A stretch of 21,825 nt of DNA from Methylotenera_A sp031429035 (GTDB taxonomy: Bacteria > Pseudomonadota > Gammaproteobacteria > Burkholderiales > Methylophilaceae): NCBI GenBank assembly GCA_031429035.1, contig JANOYU010000001.1:1-21825 (forward strand), written 5' to 3'. Positions 12,762-20,795 of this stretch are shown here, one piece after another. The stretch's first letter is position 1. Each line of letters begins with the position of its first letter. The position numbers and the translations under genes were made by a program. The notes below the pieces were generated by a model that did no database searches, was not told the origin of the DNA, and worked only from the letters and a program-made list of their open reading frames with translations.

Positions 12762-13817
12762 TTAGGTTTTCTCACTGATACTTGCCGATTCGAAACTGGC
12801 CATGTCGTTTAAAAAATTAACGGCTGCCTGCACTAGCGGATACGCCAAGACTGCGCCTGTGCCTTCACCCAGCCGCATGCCTAAATCTAGCAACGGCTTT
12901 GTGCCTAAATAATCTAATAATTTGCGATGCCCAACTTCGCCAGAGCAATGCGCAAATACGCAATAGTGCAAAATATTGGGCTGCATTTTAGCGGCTACCA
13001 ATAATGCAGCGGTGGCAATAAATCCATCAATAATCAATACCGCTTTTTTCTCTGCTGCGCCCAACATCGCCCCTGCCATCATGGCAATTTCAAAGCCGCC
13101 AAAAGTAGCCAATACTTGCAGCGCATCGCCTGCTGGTAATGCATGATGCGCAATGGCTTGTTTTAAAATTTCAGTTTTTTTAGCTAAGCCCACATCATCT
13201 AAACCTGTACCACGACCTACGCATTGCTCAACGGGAAAAGCACAAAGCACGCTCATTAAACAGCTGGCAGACGAAGTATTGGCGATGCCCATTTCACCAA
13301 ATGCCAGCACGTTACTGCCTGCGCTTATCTCTGCCTTTGCAAGACTTGCGCCGCGTGTAAGCGCTTGCTGACATTGCGCTTGTGACATGGCGGGTGCATG
13401 AAAAAAATTAGCAGTACCGTTTTGACTATTATCTATGCTAATTTTGGCATTAATCAAATCTGCATGCCGCTCAAAAACGTGATTAACGCCCGCATCTATC
13501 ACGCGTAAAGCCATATTATTTTGCTTGGCAAATACATTAATGGCCGCGCCACCCGTTAAAAAATTATGTACCATTTGCGCAGTTACCGCCTGCGGATAAG
13601 GGCTGACGCCACTTGTGGCAATGCCATGATCGCCAGCAAATACGAGCACTGCAGGCTTGTTTAATGTTGGTGTGAGTGTGTTTTGAATTAAGCCAATTTG
13701 CAGCGCAATTTCTTCCAAACGGCCTAATGCACCAAGTGGCTTGGTTTTTTGGTTAATCTTATGCTGCAGCGCTAATTTTAAGCTGCTATCTGGCGGCGTT
13801 ATTTGGAAAGTTTGCAT
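12762..13817 (-). CDS. cobT: Nicotinate-nucleotide--dimethylbenzimidazole phosphoribosyltransferase
   Basis: CobT transfers phosphoribose from nicotinate mononucleotide to dimethylbenzimidazole, giving alpha-ribazole 5'-phosphate, and so consumes the product of BluB. The 351-residue length is standard. Motifs seen include QKTKPLGALGRLEEIALQIG, FAGDHGIATSGVSPYPQAVT, FLTGGAAINVFAKQ, FGEMGIANTSSAS, and near the C-terminus LGMRLGEGTGAVLAYPLV with the catalytic glutamate at about residue 318. It is the first gene of a cobT-cobS-cobC unit. I see no riboswitch in the 66 nt between its start and the preceding gene, so these genes may be controlled separately from btuB. Confidence 0.97.
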   Translation of the reverse strand: MQTFQITPPDSSLKLALQHKINQKTKPLGALGRLEEIALQIGLIQNTLTPTLNKPAVLVFAGDHGIATSGVSPYPQAVTAQMVHNFLTGGAAINVFAKQNNMALRVIDAGVNHVFERHADLINAKISIDNSQNGTANFFHAPAMSQAQCQQALTRGASLAKAEISAGSNVLAFGEMGIANTSSASCLMSVLCAFPVEQCVGRGTGLDDVGLAKKTEILKQAIAHHALPAGDALQVLATFGGFEIAMMAGAMLGAAEKKAVLIIDGFIATAALLVAAKMQPNILHYCVFAHCSGEVGHRKLLDYLGTKPLLDLGMRLGEGTGAVLAYPLVQAAVNFLNDMASFESASISEKT

Positions 13818-13835
13818 GGCTAGAGTGTAAATGAA

Positions 13836-13867
13836 AAACCCGCAAAACCGTTTAGCTTTGCGGGTTT
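13836..13867 (-). terminator. Terminator after the Ala-rich lipoprotein gene
   Basis: AAACCCGCAAA and TTTGCGGGTTT pair over 11 bp, and on the minus strand a T-run follows. It lies 16 nt after the lipoprotein stop codon and just before the cobT start. Confidence 0.85.
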
Positions 13868-13883
13868 AAATACTAAAAACTAA

Positions 13884-14174
13884 TTATTTTGCAGCTTCGG
13901 CAGCAGCAGCGTCTTTTGCAGCTTGTATGGCATCAATCGCTTCTTCTTTGGCATCAGCCGCCGCCTCTGTAGTGGCAGCAGCCGCGTCTTTTGCAGCATC
14001 TGTTACCGCTTCTTTAGTATCTGCAGCTACCGCACCCGCAGCCTCTTTAGTTGCGTCTACGGCTTCGCCCATTTCGCTTTTCATGTTATCAACCGCTTCG
14101 TCTGACTTGTTACAACCAGCAAGCAATGTTACTGCAAAAACACCTGCTAATAATGCACGTAAAAATGTATTCAT
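13884..14174 (-). CDS. Small alanine-rich lipoprotein
   Basis: This 96-residue exported protein has a signal peptide with lipobox LLAGC (acylated Cys21). The mature part is almost entirely Ala, Glu, Asp, Lys and Thr arranged as amphipathic helix repeats (for example ATKEAAGAVAADTKEAV and AAKDAAAATTEAAADAKEEA), reminiscent of LEA-type or apolipoprotein-like helices. No enzymatic motif is present and I do not assign a function; an envelope stress or structural role is possible. A GGAG box lies upstream of the ATG. It lies 48 nt downstream of the BON-LysM gene on the same strand, and the two may be co-transcribed. Confidence 0.85.
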   Translation of the reverse strand: MNTFLRALLAGVFAVTLLAGCNKSDEAVDNMKSEMGEAVDATKEAAGAVAADTKEAVTDAAKDAAAATTEAAADAKEEAIDAIQAAKDAAAAEAAK

Positions 14175-14222
14175 ATTAAAACTCCTCTTTTTTATAAAAT
14201 CTGTGGTTAAAATTAAACTAAA

Positions 14223-14723
14223 CTACTGCGGTGGAATACGCAACATTTGGCCTGGATAAATTTTATCTGGGTGCGACAACATGGGGCGATTGGCCTCAAA
14301 AATTTTGTTGTATAAGTTAGCGTTACCGTAATATTCTTTTGAAACTTTAGATAAAGTATCGCCACGAACTACGGTGTAAAATACTGGCTCAGCCTCGCTA
14401 GATGTCACGCCCAATTGATCTTGCACATGCTCCACGCCCGCCACATTGCCGCAGCACAGCAAAATTTTCTCTTTGGTTTCTTGTGTATCGGCCATTCCTT
14501 GTACTATTACCGTGCCCGATGCGCCATCAAAACCAATATCTAAACCATCTGCAGTTAAATTCATTTTAGCCACATAATTGGCAATTGCATTCGCAGCAGC
14601 TTGATTAGCCGCATCTACATTGACCGGTGTAGGGTCTTTTTTCGCAACCTCTTCTGTTGCTTTTGCCTCACCAATACCAAATAATTTTTCGCCTGCCTCT
14701 TTAATAAATGAAAACATGCCCAT
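14223..14723 (-). CDS. kbp: BON and LysM domain protein (YgaU/Kbp-like)
   Basis: This 166-residue protein begins MGMFSFIKEAGEKLFG, with no signal peptide. It then has a BON domain (about residues 40-105; LDIGFDGASGTVIVQG, GVEHVQDQLGV) and a C-terminal LysM domain (about 115-164; YTVVRGDTLSKVSKEYYG, NANLYNKIFEANRPML, DKIYPGQMLRIP). This is the architecture of E. coli YgaU/Kbp, which binds potassium and responds to osmotic stress. LysM usually binds peptidoglycan, but Kbp lacks an export signal, as here. An AAGGAG box 7 nt before the ATG fixes the start. The gene symbol rests on domain architecture only. Confidence 0.9.
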   Translation of the reverse strand: MGMFSFIKEAGEKLFGIGEAKATEEVAKKDPTPVNVDAANQAAANAIANYVAKMNLTADGLDIGFDGASGTVIVQGMADTQETKEKILLCCGNVAGVEHVQDQLGVTSSEAEPVFYTVVRGDTLSKVSKEYYGNANLYNKIFEANRPMLSHPDKIYPGQMLRIPPQ

Positions 14724-14770
14724 TGCGCGCTCCTTGTTGATTTTATTTAAAGACGATAACGTTTATTAAC

Positions 14771-14806
14771 GCACTATAAACATACCGTATATGCATACTA
14801 TAGTGC
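14771..14806. promoter_or_regulatory. Inverted repeat upstream of the BON-LysM gene
   Basis: GCACTATA (14771-14778) and TATAGTGC (14799-14806) are perfect inverted repeats, about 50-80 nt upstream of the BON-LysM start codon in the gap shared with tRNA-Phe. It may be an operator, but I know no matching regulator. Confidence 0.35.
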
Positions 14807-14877
14807 AATTAATTTGGTTTTACCACCCTAGCTATAATTTAATTGCGTCGAATATGCCTATAAATGTTTAAGTTTGC

Positions 14878-14890
14878 TATAATGCGCGAC
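14878..14890 (+). promoter_or_regulatory. tRNA-Phe promoter -10 and discriminator
   Basis: TATAAT (14878-14883) is followed directly by GCGCGAC, a GC-rich discriminator. That combination is typical of stable-RNA promoters under stringent (ppGpp/DksA) control. The -35 hexamer is not well defined. Confidence 0.55.
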
Positions 14891-14919
14891 TTGCAAATAA
14901 AGTTATGTTTTTGCACGTT

Positions 14920-14995
14920 GGCCGGATAGCTCAGTCGGTAGAGCAGCGGATTGAAAATCCGCGTGTCGCAGGTTCGATTCCCGCTCCGGCCACCA
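14920..14995 (+). tRNA. tRNA-Phe (GAA)
   Basis: This is a complete 76-nt cloverleaf. The acceptor GGCCGGA pairs with TCCGGCC, the D arm starts TAGCTCAG, the anticodon stem GCGGA/TCCGC encloses the loop TTGAAAA with anticodon GAA, and the T arm contains GGTTCGATTCC. The CCA end is encoded. Confidence 0.98.
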
Positions 14996-15003
14996 ATTAG
15001 ATT

Positions 15004-15030
15004 AAGCCTTACAGCGATGTAAGGCTTTTT
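15004..15030 (+). terminator. Terminator after tRNA-Phe
   Basis: AAGCCTTAC and GTAAGGCTT pair around AGCGAT and are followed by T residues, 8 nt after the tRNA. Confidence 0.9.
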
Positions 15031-15045
15031 CATTTTAGCTTTATG

Positions 15046-16056
15046 TTACTTAAATCCGTTTGGGTTGCTAGATTGCCAGCGCCACGTATCGGCACACATT
15101 TCATCTAAATTTCTTTTTGCCTGCCAGCCTAATAAGCGCCGTGCCTCGCTGGCATCGGCATAGTTAATTGCCACATCGCCAGCGCGCCTAGGCAATACTT
15201 CATAAGGTATATTTTTGGCACTTGCTTTTGCAAAAGCATTAACAACATCTAACACGCTATAGCCAATACCAGTGCCAAGATTAACGGTAATCAGTTCTTG
15301 TTTTTGTGTTAAGTATTCTAGTGCTGCCACGTGCCCATCGGCTAAATCCACCACATGAATATAATCACGCACGCCCGTGCCATCGTGCGTGGCGTAATCA
15401 TTACCAAATACGCGTAATTTGGCCAAGCGGCCCACCGCAACTTGCGCCACATAAGGCAGAAGATTGTTTGGAATACCATTTGGGTCTTCGCCAATTTGGC
15501 CGCTGCTGTGCGCGCCTATTGGGTTAAAATAGCGCAAAATTGCAATGCGCCAACTACTATCAGATTTGTGTATATCACGCAGAATATCTTCAATCATTAG
15601 TTTGGTGCGGCCATAAGGGTTGGTGGCACTTAGTGGAAAGTCCTCACTAATTGGTACTTTTACTGGGTCTCCATAGACCGTGGCAGAAGAGCTAAATACG
15701 ATATTTTTAACATTACATTCTGCCATTACCTCAAATAAATTCAGACTGCCAGAGACGTTGTTGTCATAGTACAACTGTGGCTTATCGTTCGATTCACCTA
15801 CTGCTTTTAAGCCCGCAAAATGCACTACGGCGTTAATAGTGTGCGCCTTAAAAATAGCGCGCAGGGCGGTTTTATCGCGAATATCTGCTTGTATAAAGTG
15901 AATTTTTTGACCCGTAATTTTCTCTACCCGATGCAGCGCCTCTTGCGAGCTGTTAGATAAATTATCGACAACAACAATTTTTTGACCTGCCGCGAGTAAT
16001 TGCAAACAAGTGTGAGAACCAATGTAGCCTGCACCGCCTGTAATCAGTATTGCCAT
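15046..16056 (-). CDS. galE: UDP-glucose 4-epimerase
   Basis: GalE interconverts UDP-glucose and UDP-galactose in the cytosol using bound NAD. The 336-residue length is standard. The NAD-binding motif GGAGYIGSH (7-15) is followed by DNLSNSS, and the short-chain dehydrogenase catalytic residues are visible: Ser124 in FSSSATVYGD, then Tyr148 and Lys152 in NPYGRTK. The segments LRYFNPIGAH and GTGVRDYIHVVDLADGH are typical of GalE. It is the last gene of the minus-strand polysaccharide set, 31 nt after the glycosyltransferase, so it probably supplies UDP-galactose for that polymer. Confidence 0.96.
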   Translation of the reverse strand: MAILITGGAGYIGSHTCLQLLAAGQKIVVVDNLSNSSQEALHRVEKITGQKIHFIQADIRDKTALRAIFKAHTINAVVHFAGLKAVGESNDKPQLYYDNNVSGSLNLFEVMAECNVKNIVFSSSATVYGDPVKVPISEDFPLSATNPYGRTKLMIEDILRDIHKSDSSWRIAILRYFNPIGAHSSGQIGEDPNGIPNNLLPYVAQVAVGRLAKLRVFGNDYATHDGTGVRDYIHVVDLADGHVAALEYLTQKQELITVNLGTGIGYSVLDVVNAFAKASAKNIPYEVLPRRAGDVAINYADASEARRLLGWQAKRNLDEMCADTWRWQSSNPNGFK

Positions 16057-16087
16057 CGTTTACCCTATTCTTAATATCCAAATACTG

Positions 16088-17368
16088 CTATCTAACTCTA
16101 GCTAAAACAGACTGATAGTAATCAACTGTTTGTGCTGCAACCACTTCGGGCGAAAATCTTTTATTACAATCTTCGATAGCATTTTTAGATAATAACTGCA
16201 TTTTTGCAGGGTTATCAATTAGCGCCAATACCTTATCAGCGATATCTTGCGGAGATTCAGATTCTGCAAGTAATCCATTATAATCGTTAATGATAATTTC
16301 TTTTATACCACCAACTGCGGTTGCTACAGTTGGACAACCTGCTGCCAAAGCCTCTAATAACGAAACAGGGAAATTTTCATAACGTGATGGAAAAACAGTA
16401 ATTAATGCATCTTTTCTTAACTGTGCAATTTTTTCACTATCGCAATGGCCTAAAAAATGAATGCGCTTATTGATGTGCTCATCAACTATAAATCGGTCTA
16501 AGTATTCTTTAAAATAAATGAGCTGCCCGTTAAGCACCAAGCCGCTATCTGGGCCCACAAAGTAAAGTACCATGTCTTGATTATTGAGTGCTAGCAATCG
16601 AAAGGCTTCTAATATTAGGTCGCCGCCTTTTACAGAATCAAACCTGCCCACAAACAAAATAGATGGTTTACAATCGGTACGATATTGCCACCTTTTATTT
16701 GGTGCTACCGACGACACAGGGTTGGGAATCACGCGTGCATTGGGTAGTGCTAACCCATAATAAGCTCTCACTTTTTCCAGCACATCCAAGCTGGGCGAAG
16801 TGATTCCGTGCGTATTTTTTATCGCTTTACCTTCGTACAAGACTCTTAATTTAAAGTTTTCGTCTAGCTGCACATTAATATAGGGACCAACCAAAAAATT
16901 AGGCCCATGCAAGCGAACCACCACAGGCACCTTGCATATTTTTGTTAAAAATCCAGCAAAACCAAACGATTCTTCCATCTCTAAAATGTCTATAGGCATT
17001 TTAGATTGCTGCACAGCTAAATACTGATTTTTTGCTAAATATGCGGCAGTTCTTGCATAGATGATAGATTGTATAAAAGGTAATTTAATTTTATACAGCA
17101 CTTTATCTAGCAATTTTTGCAGCGGGGGTTTAGGCGTGTTGTAATTTGATAAATTGATGACATGGTCATCCGAACTGACCTCTTTTAAGACTCTAGCAAG
17201 AATGACTGCCGTAATTTTAAGGTCTAGTTCAGCAAGGTTTAATCCAGCAACAATATTTTGAATATAAGCCACAATACCATTGGGGAAATCGCTTAGCGGC
17301 CAGCCTGGTGCAACATAGCCTACAACTAAACTAGTTTTTTCATTTTTTATTTGATTCTGTTTTTTCAT
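16088..17368 (-). CDS. GT4-family glycosyltransferase
   Basis: This 426-residue cytosolic or membrane-associated enzyme has a GT-B fold, with an N-terminal acceptor domain (to about residue 210; VVRLHGPNF) and a C-terminal donor domain. The donor side shows ILFVGRFDSVKGGDLILEAF (about 237-256), VFPSRYENFPVSLLEALAAG (325-344) with the EX7E catalytic pair Glu331 and Glu339, and GCPTVATAVGGIKEII. This is the retaining GT4 pattern. Donor sugar and linkage cannot be read from sequence. Its start overlaps the end of the polymerase-like gene by 29 nt, which implies coupling. Confidence 0.92.
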   Translation of the reverse strand: MKKQNQIKNEKTSLVVGYVAPGWPLSDFPNGIVAYIQNIVAGLNLAELDLKITAVILARVLKEVSSDDHVINLSNYNTPKPPLQKLLDKVLYKIKLPFIQSIIYARTAAYLAKNQYLAVQQSKMPIDILEMEESFGFAGFLTKICKVPVVVRLHGPNFLVGPYINVQLDENFKLRVLYEGKAIKNTHGITSPSLDVLEKVRAYYGLALPNARVIPNPVSSVAPNKRWQYRTDCKPSILFVGRFDSVKGGDLILEAFRLLALNNQDMVLYFVGPDSGLVLNGQLIYFKEYLDRFIVDEHINKRIHFLGHCDSEKIAQLRKDALITVFPSRYENFPVSLLEALAAGCPTVATAVGGIKEIIINDYNGLLAESESPQDIADKVLALIDNPAKMQLLSKNAIEDCNKRFSPEVVAAQTVDYYQSVLARVR

Positions 17369-18716
17369 TTTTAAGCAAATATTTTTGTTTTTTTACATAT
17401 TCCGCCTGACCTAGTAAGGCGCCTGCAAGCAAAAAGTGCATCGCCACCATACCAGAATTGGGAACAGAATCAATGATGCCAATCGCCAAAATTAAAGCCA
17501 ACGCAGCAAAATATACTTTATCCTTTGGGTCCTCAATGAAGTTAATATTTCGCGCCGCATAATACAAAGGCAGCAACAAAATGACATAATAAAATATAAA
17601 TCCCATTGCGCCATGTACGCCAAACTCAATAATCCATCTACCGTCGGTGGCAGTAATATCTTTACCATATTCATCGTACATGCGGTTTCTACCCCAGCCA
17701 TTCCAGCCAAAGTAGGGCCTTTCGAGCGCATGAGTTAGCAATGCATCTTCGTTTTGAAACCTATACTCCAATGATTGCGCGCGCTCGGCATTAAATTCGT
17801 AAATTTTGCTCACAATTTCATCACCCGGAAACACACCAGAGGTTTTAGAAATAGGGTAAATTAAAATCAGCGTAGCTAATAGCAGCGACCATTTCACTTG
17901 CTTACTGGGTGATATTTTAGAAATACAAAAGATAGCAAAAATTGCATACCCTAAAGCAGACCATGTTTTACACAGCAGTAAAATAAACATTAAATAGACG
18001 ATTAGCTTTGTTCCTGACAGCCAAGGCACGCGTACCTTGTTCTTATTTAATGCAAATGCCGCAATGACGCAAGTAGAGAACCAAAATGCTAAACCTAGCC
18101 CGTGCCCAATAAACACAATCGGTCTGTAGCCACCTTCTCTAACTTGTTGCATGAAATCAGTTGGTCCATAACCATATATCCAGTTATGTATTTGTGGGCT
18201 CATTCTTAGCTCTATCAACATGGGCAAGGTATAAAATAAGGCCATCAGCACAAGTGCTTTAAAAATGGTTTCGGTATCTTTTATGTTATTTAAAAAATGT
18301 CTACCAAGAAAAAATGGCGTCATCCATAAAAACATTCTAATCACGTTAGATAGAGCATCATAATGAGTAAGTCCTTGTAAAAACCTGCCTTTCACCATCA
18401 CCGCATCAGTATTTAGCTCTACCGAAATAATTGCCACTAAAAAATAGCCAACAATCATCATGGTGACCAAACCCGGTTTAAACACCTGAAATTTTCTTCT
18501 AAACAGAAACAAAAAAAATAGCAGAGATAACGAGGTAATCGTTTCTTTATCTAGTGGTGGCATTAGCGGTAAATCGACTGAAAAAGCAAAAGGCAGCGCA
18601 ATATTTGCCAAAGCGATAGCAGTAAAAATTGCCAAGCCAGTTTGGCGACGCTTTAACAACCACATGACAACCAGTGGCCAACTAAAGAAAACTAGATATG
18701 CAAAAAAATTTGGCAT
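17340..18716 (-). CDS. O-antigen ligase/polymerase-like (Wzy-type) membrane protein
   Basis: This 458-residue protein has about ten to twelve hydrophobic helices and a large polar segment near residues 290-370 (ERAQSLEYRFQNEDALLTHALERPYFGWNGWGRNR). The arrangement resembles the periplasmic loop of the O-antigen ligase/Wzy family, including the conserved-looking RPYFGWNGWG-type segment. Such proteins polymerise or transfer lipid-linked glycan repeat units at the outer face of the inner membrane. Family members diverge strongly, so ligase and polymerase cannot be told apart here; the flippase and glycosyltransferase neighbours favour a polysaccharide polymerase. No clear Shine-Dalgarno precedes the ATG. 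Confidence 0.82.
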   Translation of the reverse strand: MPNFFAYLVFFSWPLVVMWLLKRRQTGLAIFTAIALANIALPFAFSVDLPLMPPLDKETITSLSLLFFLFLFRRKFQVFKPGLVTMMIVGYFLVAIISVELNTDAVMVKGRFLQGLTHYDALSNVIRMFLWMTPFFLGRHFLNNIKDTETIFKALVLMALFYTLPMLIELRMSPQIHNWIYGYGPTDFMQQVREGGYRPIVFIGHGLGLAFWFSTCVIAAFALNKNKVRVPWLSGTKLIVYLMFILLLCKTWSALGYAIFAIFCISKISPSKQVKWSLLLATLILIYPISKTSGVFPGDEIVSKIYEFNAERAQSLEYRFQNEDALLTHALERPYFGWNGWGRNRMYDEYGKDITATDGRWIIEFGVHGAMGFIFYYVILLLPLYYAARNINFIEDPKDKVYFAALALILAIGIIDSVPNSGMVAMHFLLAGALLGQAEYVKKQKYLLKNEKTESNKK

Positions 18717-18754
18717 GTTAATAAATATAGGCTTGGTACAAAAGTTTAATTATA

Positions 18755-20095
18755 TTAAATAAAAATTGCAGTAACCAGTTTTGCAAAAGCATACCCTATT
18801 GCAATCATTGGCAGCATTCTTATCTCTTTAAAAAATGAAAATACCTGATTTTTTGCCAAGGTCCAATAGACCAAAGGCAGTGATAACCACACATTTAACG
18901 CAATGACCCAAATTGCACCATGCAGTCCATATAAATTAAAAAAGATGGGCAACCCTATAAATAAGCCTACAGTGCGAATCAACATCACCCACATTCTCAC
19001 TTGGGTGATTGATAATGCAGACAAGCATTCCATAGAAACCAAGGATAGCGTGTGTCCTATGACTGACACCATGAGTATTTGAAACATCCATCCAGCCTCG
19101 ATGTAGCGTGTGTCGTACAACAGATTTACAATAAATGGGCCTAGTGCGATGAACATCCCTACCGCAAAAAAGATGGGCGTATCTAAATATAAGCGAACTT
19201 TATAATATTTATTTTTTAAAATTTGCCTATCACCATGTACTAAAGTGGCAAATACGGAAAACACAATTTTTTCAGCAAGCATTTGTGTGGCAGAGGTCAA
19301 TGTGCCAACCAACATAAACGCTATACTGTATACACCTAACTCTGCAGCAGTAATTTTACCCGCAAAAAATAGCTTGTCGCCTTGCGAGAATAAATACGTT
19401 AGTGCAGACGCAATGACAATCCATTTACTGAAGTGGAACACCTCGCTGACGATTTTTTTATCCCACACTAATTTATGGCGATAAGGAAAAAAATAATAAC
19501 TTGAAAAAGTACTTACAAGCGTTGACACCAAGCCCGCTGAAAGCAAGCCCCAAATAGAGGGGTATAACCACACCCAAATAAGCATCACTACCACCCCAGC
19601 AAATTGAGACATCAGCTCAATCAGCTCTAGTTTACGTAAATCAAACTTTAAACTCATAATTGGCGATGCCAGCGACTTATAGCCTGCCATTACAGCGCCC
19701 GTACTTGCAATTAAAATCAATAAAGGTAAGCGAGAATCGTTGTAAACACCGTGAAAGTAGCTAGGCAGGTATTGATTACCTAAATATAACAAAAGCACCA
19801 ATAACAATATAATAAGGAACATAAACCAGCCTCTTAAAATATGTAAGGTCCATACCACATTTAATAAATGCTGGTCTTCTGGTGTTTTATGGCGCACTAC
19901 AAAGGCCCATAAACCCATGTCAGTAAACATGGCAATGCCAAATATCACCACGTTTACAACCGCCATTACGCCAAAAATTTGGGGTTCTAGCAATCTAGTG
20001 ACAATTAAATTAGAGCCCAGTCTTAACAGCAAACTTAGGCCAAAAATTAACATTACCCAAAAAGTAGCAATAAAAATTTTATTTTTTTGTGGCAC
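18755..20095 (-). CDS. Wzx-like polysaccharide flippase (MOP superfamily)
   Basis: This 446-residue integral membrane protein has about twelve hydrophobic helices and the start typical of oligosaccharide flippases: FWVMLIFGLSLLLRLGSNLIVTRLLEP, then FGVMAVVNVVIFGIAMFTDMGL. Such proteins flip undecaprenyl-linked repeat units to the periplasm. It is the first gene of the minus-strand set and is followed after 38 nt by the polymerase-like gene. Its promoter should lie in 20096-20175, upstream of which the dksA terminator ends the previous transcript. The exported sugar is not identifiable. Confidence 0.9.
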   Translation of the reverse strand: MPQKNKIFIATFWVMLIFGLSLLLRLGSNLIVTRLLEPQIFGVMAVVNVVIFGIAMFTDMGLWAFVVRHKTPEDQHLLNVVWTLHILRGWFMFLIILLLVLLLYLGNQYLPSYFHGVYNDSRLPLLILIASTGAVMAGYKSLASPIMSLKFDLRKLELIELMSQFAGVVVMLIWVWLYPSIWGLLSAGLVSTLVSTFSSYYFFPYRHKLVWDKKIVSEVFHFSKWIVIASALTYLFSQGDKLFFAGKITAAELGVYSIAFMLVGTLTSATQMLAEKIVFSVFATLVHGDRQILKNKYYKVRLYLDTPIFFAVGMFIALGPFIVNLLYDTRYIEAGWMFQILMVSVIGHTLSLVSMECLSALSITQVRMWVMLIRTVGLFIGLPIFFNLYGLHGAIWVIALNVWLSLPLVYWTLAKNQVFSFFKEIRMLPMIAIGYAFAKLVTAIFI

Positions 20096-20176
20096 TACTG
20101 TTATCCCTAAACCATTGTTATTATTGAACGCTATTATTATTTATTGAAAATATGGCTTTAGTACTTATAAAAAGCA

Positions 20177-20206
20177 AATAGCCGCAAGTGACGGCTTGCG
20201 GCTATT
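20177..20206 (-). terminator. Terminator after dksA
   Basis: AATAGCCGCAAG and CTTGCGGCTATT pair over 12 bp around a 6-nt loop. On the minus strand it is followed by TTGCTTTTT. It separates dksA from the polysaccharide genes. Confidence 0.85.
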
Positions 20207-20238
20207 GACCACTGTGTTATGTAAATGATCAAAAGTAA

Positions 20239-20661
20239 TTATTTAGCAACTTGCCGTTCGCGCATTTCATCTAGCGTTTTACAATCAATGCAAAGTGTGG
20301 CGGTTGGGCGTGCTTCTAGACGTTTAAGGCCAATTTCTACGCCGCAGCCTTCGCAATAACCGTATTCACCTGCATCAATATTGCGCAAGGTTTCGTCGAT
20401 TTTTTTAATCAGCTTGCGCTCGCGGTCGCGGTTACGTAACTCTAGCGCCATGTCACTTTCTTGACTGGCGCGATCGTTTGGGTCAGCAAAGCTAGTCACT
20501 TCATCTTGCATGGTGTGCACGGTTTTGTCGATATCATGGCTAAGCTCACTTTTCCAGCCATTTAAAATTGCGCGAAAATGATTAAGTTGATGTTTGTTCA
20601 TGTATTCCTCATCAGGCTTTGGCTGATAAGGGGTAAATGCTTTGGTTAGTACTTCTGCCAT
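20239..20661 (-). CDS. dksA: RNA polymerase-binding transcription factor DksA
   Basis: DksA enters the secondary channel of RNA polymerase and, with ppGpp, represses stable-RNA promoters and activates amino-acid genes. The 140-residue protein has the coiled-coil tip motif DPNDRAS (DxxDxA) followed by QESDMALELRNRDRERKLIKKID. It then has a C4 zinc finger, CEGCG and CIDC separated by 17 residues from IGLKRLEARPTATL. The frame is open from a TTG at 20673, but the ATG at 20661 gives the usual MAEVLTKAFTPYQPK start. It ends at a strong terminator. Confidence 0.96.
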   Translation of the reverse strand: MAEVLTKAFTPYQPKPDEEYMNKHQLNHFRAILNGWKSELSHDIDKTVHTMQDEVTSFADPNDRASQESDMALELRNRDRERKLIKKIDETLRNIDAGEYGYCEGCGVEIGLKRLEARPTATLCIDCKTLDEMRERQVAK

Positions 20662-20795
20662 GTTGTAATCCAACTCAATTCAGTCTAAAAGACGCAGCAA
20701 ATATTGCGCCATAAAGTTAAGTTAAAAGGTTATTAATTTTTATTAACGCGCGAGTGTACACCTATTTTTTATGATGTGCAAAACTAATTTTATGC

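Noticed and set aside
14839..15033. Open frame of 64 codons on the minus strand
   Set aside because: It runs antisense through tRNA-Phe; its peptide is the usual artefact of a translated tRNA.
15046..20095. Polysaccharide set as a horizontally acquired island
   Set aside because: The genes are AT-rich and variable in type, but no integrase, direct repeats or tRNA-end duplication is seen; tRNA-Phe at 14920 is intact and has its own terminator.
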